DNA of 42,572 bases from an uncultured Lacinutrix sp. GTDB lineage: Bacteria > Bacteroidota > Bacteroidia > Flavobacteriales > Flavobacteriaceae. Shown one piece after another: positions 34,786 through 42,572 of the stretch (its first letter is position 1; each line of letters starts with the position of its first letter). The notes beneath the pieces were generated by a model, which had not been told where the DNA came from, did not search any database, and worked only from the letters and a program-made list of their open reading frames with translations. Made by a program: the position numbers and the translations under genes. The DNA lies in the NCBI RefSeq assembly GCF_947500325.1, contig NZ_CANMRQ010000026.1, forward strand, positions 1 through 42,572, written 5' to 3'.

Positions 34786-36954
34786 TTAATCTCGTTTTAA
34801 AGTCACTACTACTTTAGTTCCTATATCTCCTTCAGACTGGAAATCGTCTATAAACACATCAACTTTATCTTTATACATTTCGTTTAAAATAGACACACGC
34901 TTTTTAATATTACCCATACCTTTCGACTTTTGTTTTTGTTGATTCTCTGTTTTTAGTGCTCTAGATTTTTCACGCCCAATACCATTATCTACAATTGTAA
35001 TTGCTATTTCTTCTTTTTCTTTTTTAACTATAGAAATATCTAAAATTCCTTTTTCTTTTTTATAACGTAGTCCATGCCAAACTGCATTTTCAATATATGG
35101 TTGTAATAACATTGGAGGTATTTGAAAATCATCAACATTAATAGTATCATCAACAGTTATATTATAATCAAACTTATCCTGAAATCTAAAATGCTCTAAC
35201 TTAGTATACAATTCTAAAAGCTCAATTTCCTTTTGCAATGGTATAAAGTCTTCTTCACTATTTTCTAAAACAGCACGCATAAGTTTTGAAAAATCACTTA
35301 AATATTTATTAGCAGTACGTTCGTCGTTAGTAGCTATAAAACTATTTACCGAATTGAGTGCGTTAAAAATAAAATGAGGATTCATTTGACTTCTTAATGA
35401 CTTTAATGCTAATAAATTATTTGCTGTTTTTTGTTGTTTAATGTATTTATACATTAAATAGGCTATTAATAATAAGAGTAATAATCCTCCAATTAGCGAG
35501 TATATTGTTATTTTTTGCCTCTTGTTACGTTCAACTGTGGCTTCAAATTTACTTTCTGATAGTTCACGGTCTTTTTTTAATAAAATAATACGATTTTCAT
35601 TATCAGAAAGTTTTTTTGCGAAACGTTTTGCATGTATAATTTCTTGATCTTTTTTTGCATATAAAGCATCTAAAGTCTCAGTATAATCATCGAATGCTTT
35701 TTTTGCCTTCTCAAAATCACCAGCATTTTCATACACTTCAAATAATTTACGTTTTCCATCTTTTTCAACATCTAGATCTTCTCGTTTATCTGCTTCTTCT
35801 ATACTTTTTTCTAAGTAAGATATAGCATTACTATAATCCTTTTGAAGATAATAGGCATTACCTATTTTATAATTTTGTTTTTGTATTGTAAAATCGCTTT
35901 CGTTTTCAATTATAGAATCGGTTTCAATATCTTGAATTTGAGGAATAGCCTCTTTTCTTAACTGAATTTCTTCTTCATAATCTGCATTAGAATTATTAAA
36001 ATCTGCAACTGTAATTTTTTCTTTTATTGCTCTAGTTTTATTTTCTTGAGATGCTAAATCTAAGGAGTTTTTAAAATAAATTTTGGCTTCACCCTTAGAT
36101 CCACTCTCACCATATGTCTGGGCTAACTTGGAATTTAAATCGGTGATTTTTGGCGTAATAAAACTCTGTCTAGCAATATTTAAACTTGTTTTATAAGCAT
36201 CTATAGCGGCATTATAATCCTTGATAGATCTATTAACATCACCAAGTCCTTCATACAATTCTACTGTTTGATAATTTGATAAATTAGATTTATTCAAACT
36301 ATTATAAACAGTTAAGCTTTCTTGAAAGTTTTTATTCTTCATATAAGCTTCAGCCAGTTTCAATTTAACATCATTAGAATTATAGTTATTAAGGCTTATT
36401 CTATAATTAGTAATAGCCAAATCATACTGTTTCCAATGCATATAAATATCTGCAAGTGTTTCGAAAGCTTCTGCATTTTGTTTAACAGATGTGCTATTCT
36501 TTATACTTTCAGTAATGAATTGAACACTTTTTTCTGCAGATTTTTTTCTATAAAACTTAGCAGAGTCAATTAAACTATTAAACGAATTATTCCGTTTATA
36601 TTTTTTAGTCTGTACAGGACTATAATTAGGTTGTACTTCTATTGCTATTCTATCTCCACTATCTATAGTATGGTATACCGTTTGAAAATCTTTATGACTA
36701 ACCATAAGCTCATCTCCTATTCTAGCTTCAATCCTAAAGTCTCCTTCTCTATCTGTAGACGTGTATTTACCTCCGTTAACTTGAATATTTACATTTCGTA
36801 TTGGTTCTTTTGTATCACTTTCTTTAACAGATCCTTTAATGGTATAATATATATCTTCGACTTTATTGTCATTAATTTCATCGTTCTGAGCATCAAGTTT
36901 GATAAAACTTAAAGCACAGATTAAGAATAATATGTAGTATTTATTTGTATTCAT
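34786..36954 (-). CDS. TPR sensor histidine kinase (LytS/YehU type) with carboxypeptidase-like N-terminal domain
   Basis: The 722-aa protein has a signal peptide (residues 1-22, ending LDAQ). A carboxypeptidase-regulatory-like beta-sandwich follows at about 31-110 (YTIKGSVKESDTKEPIRNVN). Six or more TPRs lie at about 150-420 (ADIYMHWKQYDLAITNYRIS; GNAYYLQKDYSNAISYLEKS). A coiled coil, one membrane helix near 482-505, then a His_kinase domain with His near 524 (RSQMNPHFIFNALNSVNSF) and an ATPase domain (DNGIGREKSR) end it. The sensor part is therefore periplasmic and the kinase cytosolic. The signal is unknown. It is divergent from the SIMPL/VWA operon across 209 bases. Confidence 0.93.
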   Translation of the reverse strand: MNTNKYYILFLICALSFIKLDAQNDEINDNKVEDIYYTIKGSVKESDTKEPIRNVNIQVNGGKYTSTDREGDFRIEARIGDELMVSHKDFQTVYHTIDSGDRIAIEVQPNYSPVQTKKYKRNNSFNSLIDSAKFYRKKSAEKSVQFITESIKNSTSVKQNAEAFETLADIYMHWKQYDLAITNYRISLNNYNSNDVKLKLAEAYMKNKNFQESLTVYNSLNKSNLSNYQTVELYEGLGDVNRSIKDYNAAIDAYKTSLNIARQSFITPKITDLNSKLAQTYGESGSKGEAKIYFKNSLDLASQENKTRAIKEKITVADFNNSNADYEEEIQLRKEAIPQIQDIETDSIIENESDFTIQKQNYKIGNAYYLQKDYSNAISYLEKSIEEADKREDLDVEKDGKRKLFEVYENAGDFEKAKKAFDDYTETLDALYAKKDQEIIHAKRFAKKLSDNENRIILLKKDRELSESKFEATVERNKRQKITIYSLIGGLLLLLLIAYLMYKYIKQQKTANNLLALKSLRSQMNPHFIFNALNSVNSFIATNDERTANKYLSDFSKLMRAVLENSEEDFIPLQKEIELLELYTKLEHFRFQDKFDYNITVDDTINVDDFQIPPMLLQPYIENAVWHGLRYKKEKGILDISIVKKEKEEIAITIVDNGIGREKSRALKTENQQKQKSKGMGNIKKRVSILNEMYKDKVDVFIDDFQSEGDIGTKVVVTLKRD

Positions 36955-37163
36955 TAATATTTCTAAAGGATAAACTTACACACTTTAGTTGGCATATTAA
37001 AACCGAAACATTCAAATTATAAGTTTAAATGTTACTATTTCTACTTGTTTACTCAATCATATAGACTATTCACTCATTTAAAAACAAGGCTTACTCATTA
37101 TCGTTTTTTTTAAAACTAAGTTGATTTTAAGTTTACCCAGATTTAATAACAAATAAAAATTAT

Positions 37164-38180
37164 ATGAAAACAAAAATGCATCTAGTATTTCTATTTGTAA
37201 GCACAATAACCTTTGCCCAAATTAAAGGTAATGCTACAACTATTTCAAGACAAAATGTAATGAGCTCCGAAAGTTTAGGAAACGCTAATATTTATGATCA
37301 AAACATTAACCGTTTTAGGCGCCAAACATTAACACCTAATGCTCAAATATCTATAGATGTAAAAGCCTTAAATAATGTTGTCGCAGATGCCTACACTGCT
37401 GTTTTTAATGTCGTACAAATTGGAGAAACAAGTGAAGACACGAATAGACTAATGAATGAGACTGTGAATAAAATTAAAAATGAATTAGTCTCAATAGGTG
37501 TTCCATCAAAAGACTTTGTAATTGATGTTATTTCTTTTGTTCCTGTATACGAAACAGTTGTTGAGCGCAAATTATTCAGTAAAAAATATCATGAAGTCCC
37601 TAAAGGCTTTGAATTACAACAAAATATTCATGTAAAATTCACTAAGGTTAATCAATTTGAAAAAATACTATCTGCTTTTGCAAAAAATGAAGTATATAAT
37701 CTTGTTAAGGTTGATTATTTCATTGATAATATTGAAACTGTATATACAAAACTTAGGGCTGAAATATTAAAAACTCTAAAAGAAAAACAAAAATTTTATG
37801 AAGATCTAGGTTTTGATTTATCGAACTACAAACCTACTATAGCAGATATTAAATACTGTTATTTTCCAAAAGAATTTTATAAAAACTATCAAGCTTTTAA
37901 TAGTATTTCTATGGAAGCTTTAAAGAAGAAAAAAGGAGTTCTTAAAGCAAAAAAACAAACCTCTTACTATTACGAACCATTATCTTTTAAAGCATATGAC
38001 ATTGTTATTAACCCTTCAATTGTTGAACCCGTTATTCAAATTGGTATGGAAATAAAATTACAGTACACAGAAAAACCAAAAGAAGAAAAACCAGAACCCA
38101 AAGAAGTCATTAAAAATAAATTTTTTATGGTTTCAGATCAAGGTAATATTAATGTAAAAGAATTAAAACTAGAAAATTAA
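37164..38180 (+). CDS. SIMPL (DUF541)-domain secreted protein
   Basis: The 338-aa protein has a signal peptide (MKTKMHLVFLFVSTITFAQ) and an exported body with the SIMPL pattern: AQISIDVKALNNVVADAYTA, then NRLMNETVNKIKNELVSIGV followed by a KDFVIDVISFVPVYE strand, and a late QIGMEIKLQY strand. A Lys/Glu/Pro-rich linker (KPKEEKPEPKEV) lies near the end. The SIMPL family includes periplasmic proteins linked to oxidative stress and signalling, but no activity is known. It is the first gene of a three-gene operon; the next gene starts four bases after the stop. Confidence 0.75.
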   Translation: MKTKMHLVFLFVSTITFAQIKGNATTISRQNVMSSESLGNANIYDQNINRFRRQTLTPNAQISIDVKALNNVVADAYTAVFNVVQIGETSEDTNRLMNETVNKIKNELVSIGVPSKDFVIDVISFVPVYETVVERKLFSKKYHEVPKGFELQQNIHVKFTKVNQFEKILSAFAKNEVYNLVKVDYFIDNIETVYTKLRAEILKTLKEKQKFYEDLGFDLSNYKPTIADIKYCYFPKEFYKNYQAFNSISMEALKKKKGVLKAKKQTSYYYEPLSFKAYDIVINPSIVEPVIQIGMEIKLQYTEKPKEEKPEPKEVIKNKFFMVSDQGNINVKELKLEN

Positions 38181-38184
38181 GATT

Positions 38185-38904
38185 ATGAAAAAAATAATTA
38201 TATCCATCCAAATTTTTCTGTTTAGCACTATCTTTTTATTCTCTCAAAATGTGCAAAAAAACTTTATAGACGAGCCATATATTGATGTTACAGGTAAAGT
38301 TGAAACAGAAATAACACCAAATGAAATTACGATTAGTATTGTTTTAAATGAAAATGATAAAAGAGGTAAAATTAGTATTGAAAAGCAAGAACAACAACTT
38401 ATTTCATCTCTTAAATCAATTGGAATAGATACAGATAAACAATTATCGGTGAAAGATTATACTGGTAATTATCTAAAAAGGTTTTTAGCTAAAAATGAAG
38501 TTTCAAAAATTAAGTATTTAGAACTCTTAGTTAGCGATAGTGAATCTCTAAGTAAAGTATATAGAGTATGTGACACTCTAGAGATTTCAAACACATCCAT
38601 AATAAAAATAAGTCATTCAGACATTGAAAATCTACGGAGACAAAATAAAATCGAAGCTCTTAAAGTAGCAAAAACAAAAGCTTCAGATTATGCAAATGCT
38701 GTAAATCAAAAAATTGGCAAAGCAATACATATAAAAGAAGACAGCAATGATAACCTCAATTTCCTTGCTAATAATTCTATTAAAATTCGTGGTAATTCAA
38801 GTCGTATTTATAATTCAGATTCAAAAAATGATTACTACAAAACTCCTGATTTTAGAAAAATAAAACTAATAGCATCTATATCGGTTAAATTTAAATTAAT
38901 ATAA
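38185..38904 (+). CDS. SIMPL (DUF541)-domain secreted protein, second copy
   Basis: The 239-aa protein has a signal peptide (KKIIISIQIFLFSTIFLFSQ). The canonical SIMPL start YIDVTGKVETEITPNEITIS follows, then KQEQQLISSLKSIGIDTDKQ with a SVKDYTGNY strand, a KVAKTKASDYANAVNQKIGK helix and a final ASISVKFKL strand. It is shorter and closer to the family consensus than the gene before it. It overlaps no neighbour but is spaced by four bases upstream and three bases downstream, so it is certainly co-transcribed with the VWA lipoprotein gene. Confidence 0.82.
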   Translation: MKKIIISIQIFLFSTIFLFSQNVQKNFIDEPYIDVTGKVETEITPNEITISIVLNENDKRGKISIEKQEQQLISSLKSIGIDTDKQLSVKDYTGNYLKRFLAKNEVSKIKYLELLVSDSESLSKVYRVCDTLEISNTSIIKISHSDIENLRRQNKIEALKVAKTKASDYANAVNQKIGKAIHIKEDSNDNLNFLANNSIKIRGNSSRIYNSDSKNDYYKTPDFRKIKLIASISVKFKLI

Positions 38905-38907
38905 ATT

Positions 38908-40068
38908 ATGAAAATAGCAATCAAAATGAGCTTTATAGCTCTAATGGCATTAGGAATATCTGCTTGTAATGCCAACAACAAAAAAGAAAATGACAGATAT
39001 GTAATTAATACTGCAACAAAAGACGCTCACAAACCTAAAAAACATTCTATTAAAGTTGCCTTATTATTAGACACTAGCAATAGTATGGATGGTTTAATAG
39101 ATCAAGCGAAAGCACAGTTATGGCAAATAGTAAATGAATTATCTTATGCTAAATGTGATGATGACAAACCTAATTTACAAATAGCAGTATACGAATATGG
39201 TAATGATAATTTAAATGGAAGCGAAGGTTACATTCGTCAAGTTATAAACTTTAGCGATGACTTGGATGAAATTTCAAAACAACTATTTTCATTAACTACC
39301 AAAGGAGGAAATGAATACTGTGGCCACGTTATTAACACTGCAATTGATCAGTTAGATTGGAAAGGAAACAAAACAGATTTAAGGCTCATTTTTATAGCAG
39401 GAAACGAACCTTTTACTCAGGGTAAAGTAAATTATAAAGAAGCTACTAAAAAAGCACATAATAATGATATTACTGTAAACACTATTTTTTGCGGTGATTA
39501 TAATCAAGGTATTTCTAGTTATTGGAAAGATGGAGCAGATAATGCTCATGGCGATTATATGGCAATTAATCATAATAGGGAAACATATTATGTTTCTTCT
39601 CCATACGATGATGAAATTTTAGAATTTAATAAGAAACTAAATAATACTTATGTCGCGTATGGTAATATAGGCGCTTCAAAAATGCAATTACAAGCAGATC
39701 AAGATAGCAATGCAAAAGAATATAGTAATGCAAATGCTGTAAGTAGAACTGTTAGTAAGAGTTCTCACTTATATAAAAATAAATCATGGGATTTAGTAGA
39801 TGCATCTGATGATGAAAACTTTAAATTAGAAGAAATTGAACTGAGCGAGTTACCATCCGAATTAAAAGGAAAAAATAAAACTGAAATAGAAAAACACATA
39901 AAACAAAAGAAAAAAGAGCGTGAAACTATTCAGCAAAAAATTCAAGAATTAAATGCTAAACGTAAAGTTTTTATTTCAAAACAAAAGAGTAATAATAATG
40001 GTTTAGAAAGCGCCATGATTAAAGCCATAAAAAAACAAGCAAAAAACAAAAATTACAAATGGGAATAA
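38908..40068 (+). CDS. von Willebrand factor A-domain lipoprotein
   Basis: The 386-aa protein has a lipoprotein signal with lipobox LGISAC (Cys20). A VWA domain at about 46-260 contains the MIDAS motif DTSNS (Asp55-Ser59), an IAVYEYGND strand, TTKGGNEYCGHVINTAIDQL and LRLIFIAGNEPFTQG. The last 80 residues form a highly charged coiled coil (KQKKKERETIQQKIQELNAK) ending in a basic tail. MIDAS domains bind protein ligands through a metal ion. The protein is probably anchored in a membrane facing the periplasm or outside. It closes the SIMPL operon and is followed by a strong terminator. Confidence 0.88.
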   Translation: MKIAIKMSFIALMALGISACNANNKKENDRYVINTATKDAHKPKKHSIKVALLLDTSNSMDGLIDQAKAQLWQIVNELSYAKCDDDKPNLQIAVYEYGNDNLNGSEGYIRQVINFSDDLDEISKQLFSLTTKGGNEYCGHVINTAIDQLDWKGNKTDLRLIFIAGNEPFTQGKVNYKEATKKAHNNDITVNTIFCGDYNQGISSYWKDGADNAHGDYMAINHNRETYYVSSPYDDEILEFNKKLNNTYVAYGNIGASKMQLQADQDSNAKEYSNANAVSRTVSKSSHLYKNKSWDLVDASDDENFKLEEIELSELPSELKGKNKTEIEKHIKQKKKERETIQQKIQELNAKRKVFISKQKSNNNGLESAMIKAIKKQAKNKNYKWE

Positions 40069-40087
40069 TCTCCATTTTAATTGTAAT

Positions 40088-40119
40088 AAAAAAGCCTCGA
40101 TATTAATCGAGGCTTTTTT
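40088..40119. terminator. Bidirectional terminator between the VWA and PorP/SprF genes
   Basis: A perfect 14-bp stem (arms 40088-40101 and 40106-40119, AAAAAAGCCTCGAT) with loop ATTA carries T-runs on both strands. It lies between converging genes and serves both. Confidence 0.92.
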
Positions 40120-40135
40120 ATATGTATTATTTACA

Positions 40136-41155
40136 TTAATTAATTGCAGGACAATTACAATGGTAACGCTCCTTAGCACAACCAAAGTTATAACCTAATG
40201 TTAATTGATGAAACCCTCCATTATTAAACACTACCGAATTAGACTGATAACTATATGTATAGGCAAACATAAAGTTATTAAGGTTAACACCTAAAAGTGG
40301 AGTAATATATTGTAATTTTTGACTACTTACACCAGATCCTTGTTGAAATTCGGCACCATCTAAACTTCTTCTATAAGATAATCCTCCCCAAATTTTACCA
40401 AAATCCATTGCCTTGTATGCTTTCACATTAATATCGAAAGAAGCTTCTTCTGTAGCTTCTCTATACATAAACATTACTGACGGTTCAAAACTCCAATCAC
40501 TATTAAAATTACTAAACGTATTACCTAAAGAGACTAGATAAGTTCTTAAATTATTAAAATTAAGACCATCTGCATTATTATTAAAATTCACACCATCATT
40601 ATTCAATAAGTTTTTTATTGTAGCATGTGCGTAAAAATTATATAAGTTATATGAAAAGCCAAAATCAACATTAAATTCTGTTGCAGATTGCTCAATTCCA
40701 GCAATTAATGGATCATTATCTCCATCTTGCAGAAACGTTGTCTCATCTAACTTATACTGCAAAGCTCCTGCACTTAAACCAAAAGACAATTGGTTTAAAT
40801 CTGTAGTACTTCTAGAAAATAAAATATGGTGTGCATAAGTCAAATATACTCCTGTTTGAGAATGAAATCCATTTTTATCAGAATATACGATTGCACCAAT
40901 TCCAGAATTACTCTCTCCTATTCTACTATTAATACTTGCAGTAAGTAAAGCGGGTGCATTATCATCACCAAACCATTGTTGACGTCCAGTTATTCTAATT
41001 TTAGAACAATTAGCTGCTCCAGCCATTGATGGGTGAATTAAGTAATAATTATCTGTTAAGTAATCAGAATAAATAGGAAGACCTTCCTGCGCCTTAGCAA
41101 TTTGACTGTATAAAAACACAGAAACTGCTAACATAAATAACCTTTGTAATCTCAT
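40136..41155 (-). CDS. PorP/SprF-family type IX secretion membrane protein
   Basis: The 339-aa protein has a signal peptide (RLQRLFMLAVSVFLYSQIAKAQ) and the family N-terminal pattern PIYSDYLTDNYYLIHPSMAG with RITGRQQWFG after it. Outer-membrane beta strands follow and a Cys-rich end CNCPAIN. PorP/SprF proteins belong to the type IX secretion/gliding system, and single members are often paired with one large secreted protein. I start at ATG 41155, because the signal peptide begins there; the longer frame adds 14 polar residues. No partner substrate gene lies next to it. Confidence 0.92.
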   Translation of the reverse strand: MRLQRLFMLAVSVFLYSQIAKAQEGLPIYSDYLTDNYYLIHPSMAGAANCSKIRITGRQQWFGDDNAPALLTASINSRIGESNSGIGAIVYSDKNGFHSQTGVYLTYAHHILFSRSTTDLNQLSFGLSAGALQYKLDETTFLQDGDNDPLIAGIEQSATEFNVDFGFSYNLYNFYAHATIKNLLNNDGVNFNNNADGLNFNNLRTYLVSLGNTFSNFNSDWSFEPSVMFMYREATEEASFDINVKAYKAMDFGKIWGGLSYRRSLDGAEFQQGSGVSSQKLQYITPLLGVNLNNFMFAYTYSYQSNSVVFNNGGFHQLTLGYNFGCAKERYHCNCPAIN

Positions 41156-41367
41156 AAAATGTTTATTTTCAAAGTAGATATTGGTTCTAAACTTCAAGCC
41201 ATTGGTATTATTAACTCTTTTTTGTCGAATAAATTATATTTTGCCAAATATAAAGATTTAGTTTATATAATTAAACCCACAAAAGTTAAAGCTAGCAATA
41301 TAAAAAGGATTTATCAAAAAAGCTAAAATTTTAGACGAATTGAACTTTTCATTAATTAGCATATATA

Positions 41368-41399
41368 TTGATTCCTCTACTTTTCTTTTAGTATTTTTG
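41368..41399 (+). promoter_or_regulatory. Promoter of the nifU-family gene
   Basis: TTG (41368-41370), a 21-base spacer and TATTTTTG (41392-41399) match the Bacteroidota consensus. The -7 element ends 18 bases before the ATG. Confidence 0.72.
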
Positions 41400-41417
41400 T
41401 AAAAAATTTAAAGCTAA

Positions 41418-42320
41418 ATGACTCCATATAAAGTTACAATACAAGAAACTTCAAATAATACTATAATCAAATTTGAACTAAATCAATTTATTACACAGCA
41501 CCAAAGCTTCGAATTTAATAATATCGATGAAGCTAAATCATCACCTTTAGCGCAACAATTGTTCTATTTACCTTTTGTAAAAAAAGTATATCTCACTAGT
41601 AATTTTGTTGCTATTGAACGCTTCAATATTGTAGAATGGAAAGATGTTCAGTCAGAAGTTGCTCAACAAATTGAAGAGTATCTAAATAATGGTGGAACTG
41701 TTGTTGAAAATACGGATAACACTAAGAAAGTTCCTGTTACTGTTTATGCTGAAAGCACGCCAAATCCCTCTGTTTTAAAGTTTGTTGCCAATAAAAAATT
41801 AGTAACTGCTGCATACGAATTCACTTCAATTGATGTAGCAAAACCCTCGCCTTTAGCAACAGAATTATTTCACCTTCCTTTTGTAAAAAGTGTTTTTATT
41901 GATGAAAATTACGTATCTGTTACTAAATACGATGTTGCTGAGTGGCAAGAAATAACAAATGAACTAAGAGAGTTTATTAGAACTTATATTGAAAATGGAA
42001 AAGAAATAGTTTCTGCAAGTGCTCCTGAAGTTATTGAAAATACTACTGAAAAAATAGATGCTCATTTTGAAACTTTAGATGATACTTCTAAAGAAATAGT
42101 GAATATATTAGAAGAATATGTTAAACCTGCTGTAGCAAGTGATGGAGGTAATATTCAATTCGAATCTTATGATGAACAAACAAAAACCGTAAAAGTAATC
42201 CTACAAGGAGCATGTAGCGGTTGTCCTTCTTCTACATTTACTTTAAAAAATGGTATTGAAAATATGCTTAAAGAAATGCTTAAAGGAAAAGTAAACACGG
42301 TAGAAGCGATAAACGGATAA
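41418..42320 (+). CDS. NifU-family Fe-S scaffold/carrier protein with duplicated N-terminal domain
   Basis: The 300-aa protein has two copies of the Nfu N-terminal domain (about 1-95, with SPLAQQLFYLPFVKKVYL, and about 105-200, with SPLATELFHLPFVKSVFI). A C-terminal NifU domain at about 220-300 holds the cluster-binding CxxC in GACSGCPSS, after VASDGGNIQF. It carries or assembles [4Fe-4S] clusters for target enzymes. The duplicated front end appears typical of Bacteroidota. It has its own consensus promoter. A dodecin gene starts 114 bases downstream. Confidence 0.94.
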   Translation: MTPYKVTIQETSNNTIIKFELNQFITQHQSFEFNNIDEAKSSPLAQQLFYLPFVKKVYLTSNFVAIERFNIVEWKDVQSEVAQQIEEYLNNGGTVVENTDNTKKVPVTVYAESTPNPSVLKFVANKKLVTAAYEFTSIDVAKPSPLATELFHLPFVKSVFIDENYVSVTKYDVAEWQEITNELREFIRTYIENGKEIVSASAPEVIENTTEKIDAHFETLDDTSKEIVNILEEYVKPAVASDGGNIQFESYDEQTKTVKVILQGACSGCPSSTFTLKNGIENMLKEMLKGKVNTVEAING

Positions 42321-42434
42321 TCGAAAAAAAACACCACTTTATCGTATATTTATATTGCTTAGGTTTTATAAATCAATAAAATTTGACTAAATAGTCGTAG
42401 CTTTATACTAATCATTTAATTAAAAATAAAAATT

Positions 42435-42572
42435 ATGGCAGTATTAAAAGTTATTGAAGTATTATCAAACTCTGATAAAAGTTGGGAAGATGCAACAAAA
42501 AAAGCAGTAAAACACGCTTCTAAAAGTGTTAAAAACATTCGCTCTGTGTATGTTCAAGATCAAAGTGCTAGT
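42435..42572 (+). CDS. Dodecin family flavin-binding protein (partial, cut by right edge)
   Basis: The first 46 codons are visible: MAVLKVIEVLSNSDKSWED, then a helix ATKKAVKHASKSVKNIRSV and a strand VYVQDQSAS. This is the beta-alpha-beta start of dodecin, a small (about 65-70 aa) dodecameric protein that stores riboflavin or FMN. The C-terminal third is outside the window. The leader is A-rich (AAAATAAAAATT) and no clear promoter pair is seen. Confidence 0.9.
   Translation, partial: MAVLKVIEVLSNSDKSWEDATKKAVKHASKSVKNIRSVYVQDQSAS

Noticed and set aside
1-42572. CRISPR array, insertion sequence or genomic island
   Set aside because: No regularly spaced direct repeats, transposase motifs, terminal repeats or tRNA-linked integrase were seen, and composition is even by eye.

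Overview
The window is 42.6 kb of AT-rich bacterial chromosome (about two thirds A+T by eye) from a member of the Flavobacteriaceae (phylum Bacteroidota). Four things point there. Promoters match the Bacteroidota -33 TTTG/TTG and -7 TAnnTTTG consensus rather than sigma70. Shine-Dalgarno sites are absent and leaders are A-rich. Type IX secretion (T9SS) related proteins are present (PorP/SprF family, a giant Thr/Ser-rich surface protein, an OmpA protein with PD40 repeats). Several family-specific arrangements occur: a FolK-deoxynucleoside kinase fusion, the nadK-DUF6089-uppS-bamA-ompH-ompH-murI cluster, and a NifU protein with two N-terminal domains. The genus cannot be fixed from the sequence alone.

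Layout, left to right. (1) 1-3839, minus: the N-terminal 1279 codons of a giant secreted surface protein that runs off the left edge. (2) 3840-4600: a gene-poor stretch with two strong hairpins and a consensus plus-strand promoter that lacks a gene, then a tRNA-Gly/tRNA-Leu pair with its own promoter and terminator. (3) 4599-16494: housekeeping and envelope genes, namely mutS, a TrmH-type methyltransferase, folK-dNK, a queuosine-precursor transporter, an AsmA-like protein, a LysE-type exporter, rpsU, a small conserved protein, a DUF2797 protein and a GH3-family adenylate enzyme. (4) 16830-18437: an OmpA/PD40 protein. (5) 18568-24566, all minus: a GNAT acetyltransferase, then clpX, clpP and tig (protein quality control), a small membrane protein, an alpha/beta hydrolase and pdxJ. 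(6) 24659-33402, all plus: CBS protein, nadK, DUF6089, uppS, bamA, two OmpH/Skp chaperones, murI and a small unknown gene. This joins NADP supply, the undecaprenyl carrier, outer-membrane protein assembly and peptidoglycan precursor synthesis. (7) 33392-36954, minus: gamma-carbonic anhydrase and a LytTR response regulator with a TPR sensor kinase. (8) 37164-40068, plus: a tight operon of two SIMPL-domain proteins and a von Willebrand factor A lipoprotein, divergent from the kinase pair. (9) 40136 to the end: a PorP/SprF protein (minus), a NifU-type Fe-S protein, and the start of a dodecin gene cut by the right edge.

I see no insertion sequence, prophage, CRISPR array or obvious foreign island; the window is mostly ordinary core genome. 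The most promising candidate for something under-described is the divergent unit at 34048-40068, where a periplasmic TPR/carboxypeptidase-like sensor kinase and its LytTR regulator face an operon of two SIMPL proteins and a VWA lipoprotein. The next is the possible unannotated small transcript at about 3897-4092.

Several gene starts were moved from the longest open frame. mutS and bamA appear to start at TTG. folK-dNK, pdxJ, murI, the AsmA-like gene, the 13704 gene, the first ompH gene and the porP/sprF gene start at internal ATG codons that fit the family N-terminus or signal peptide better.
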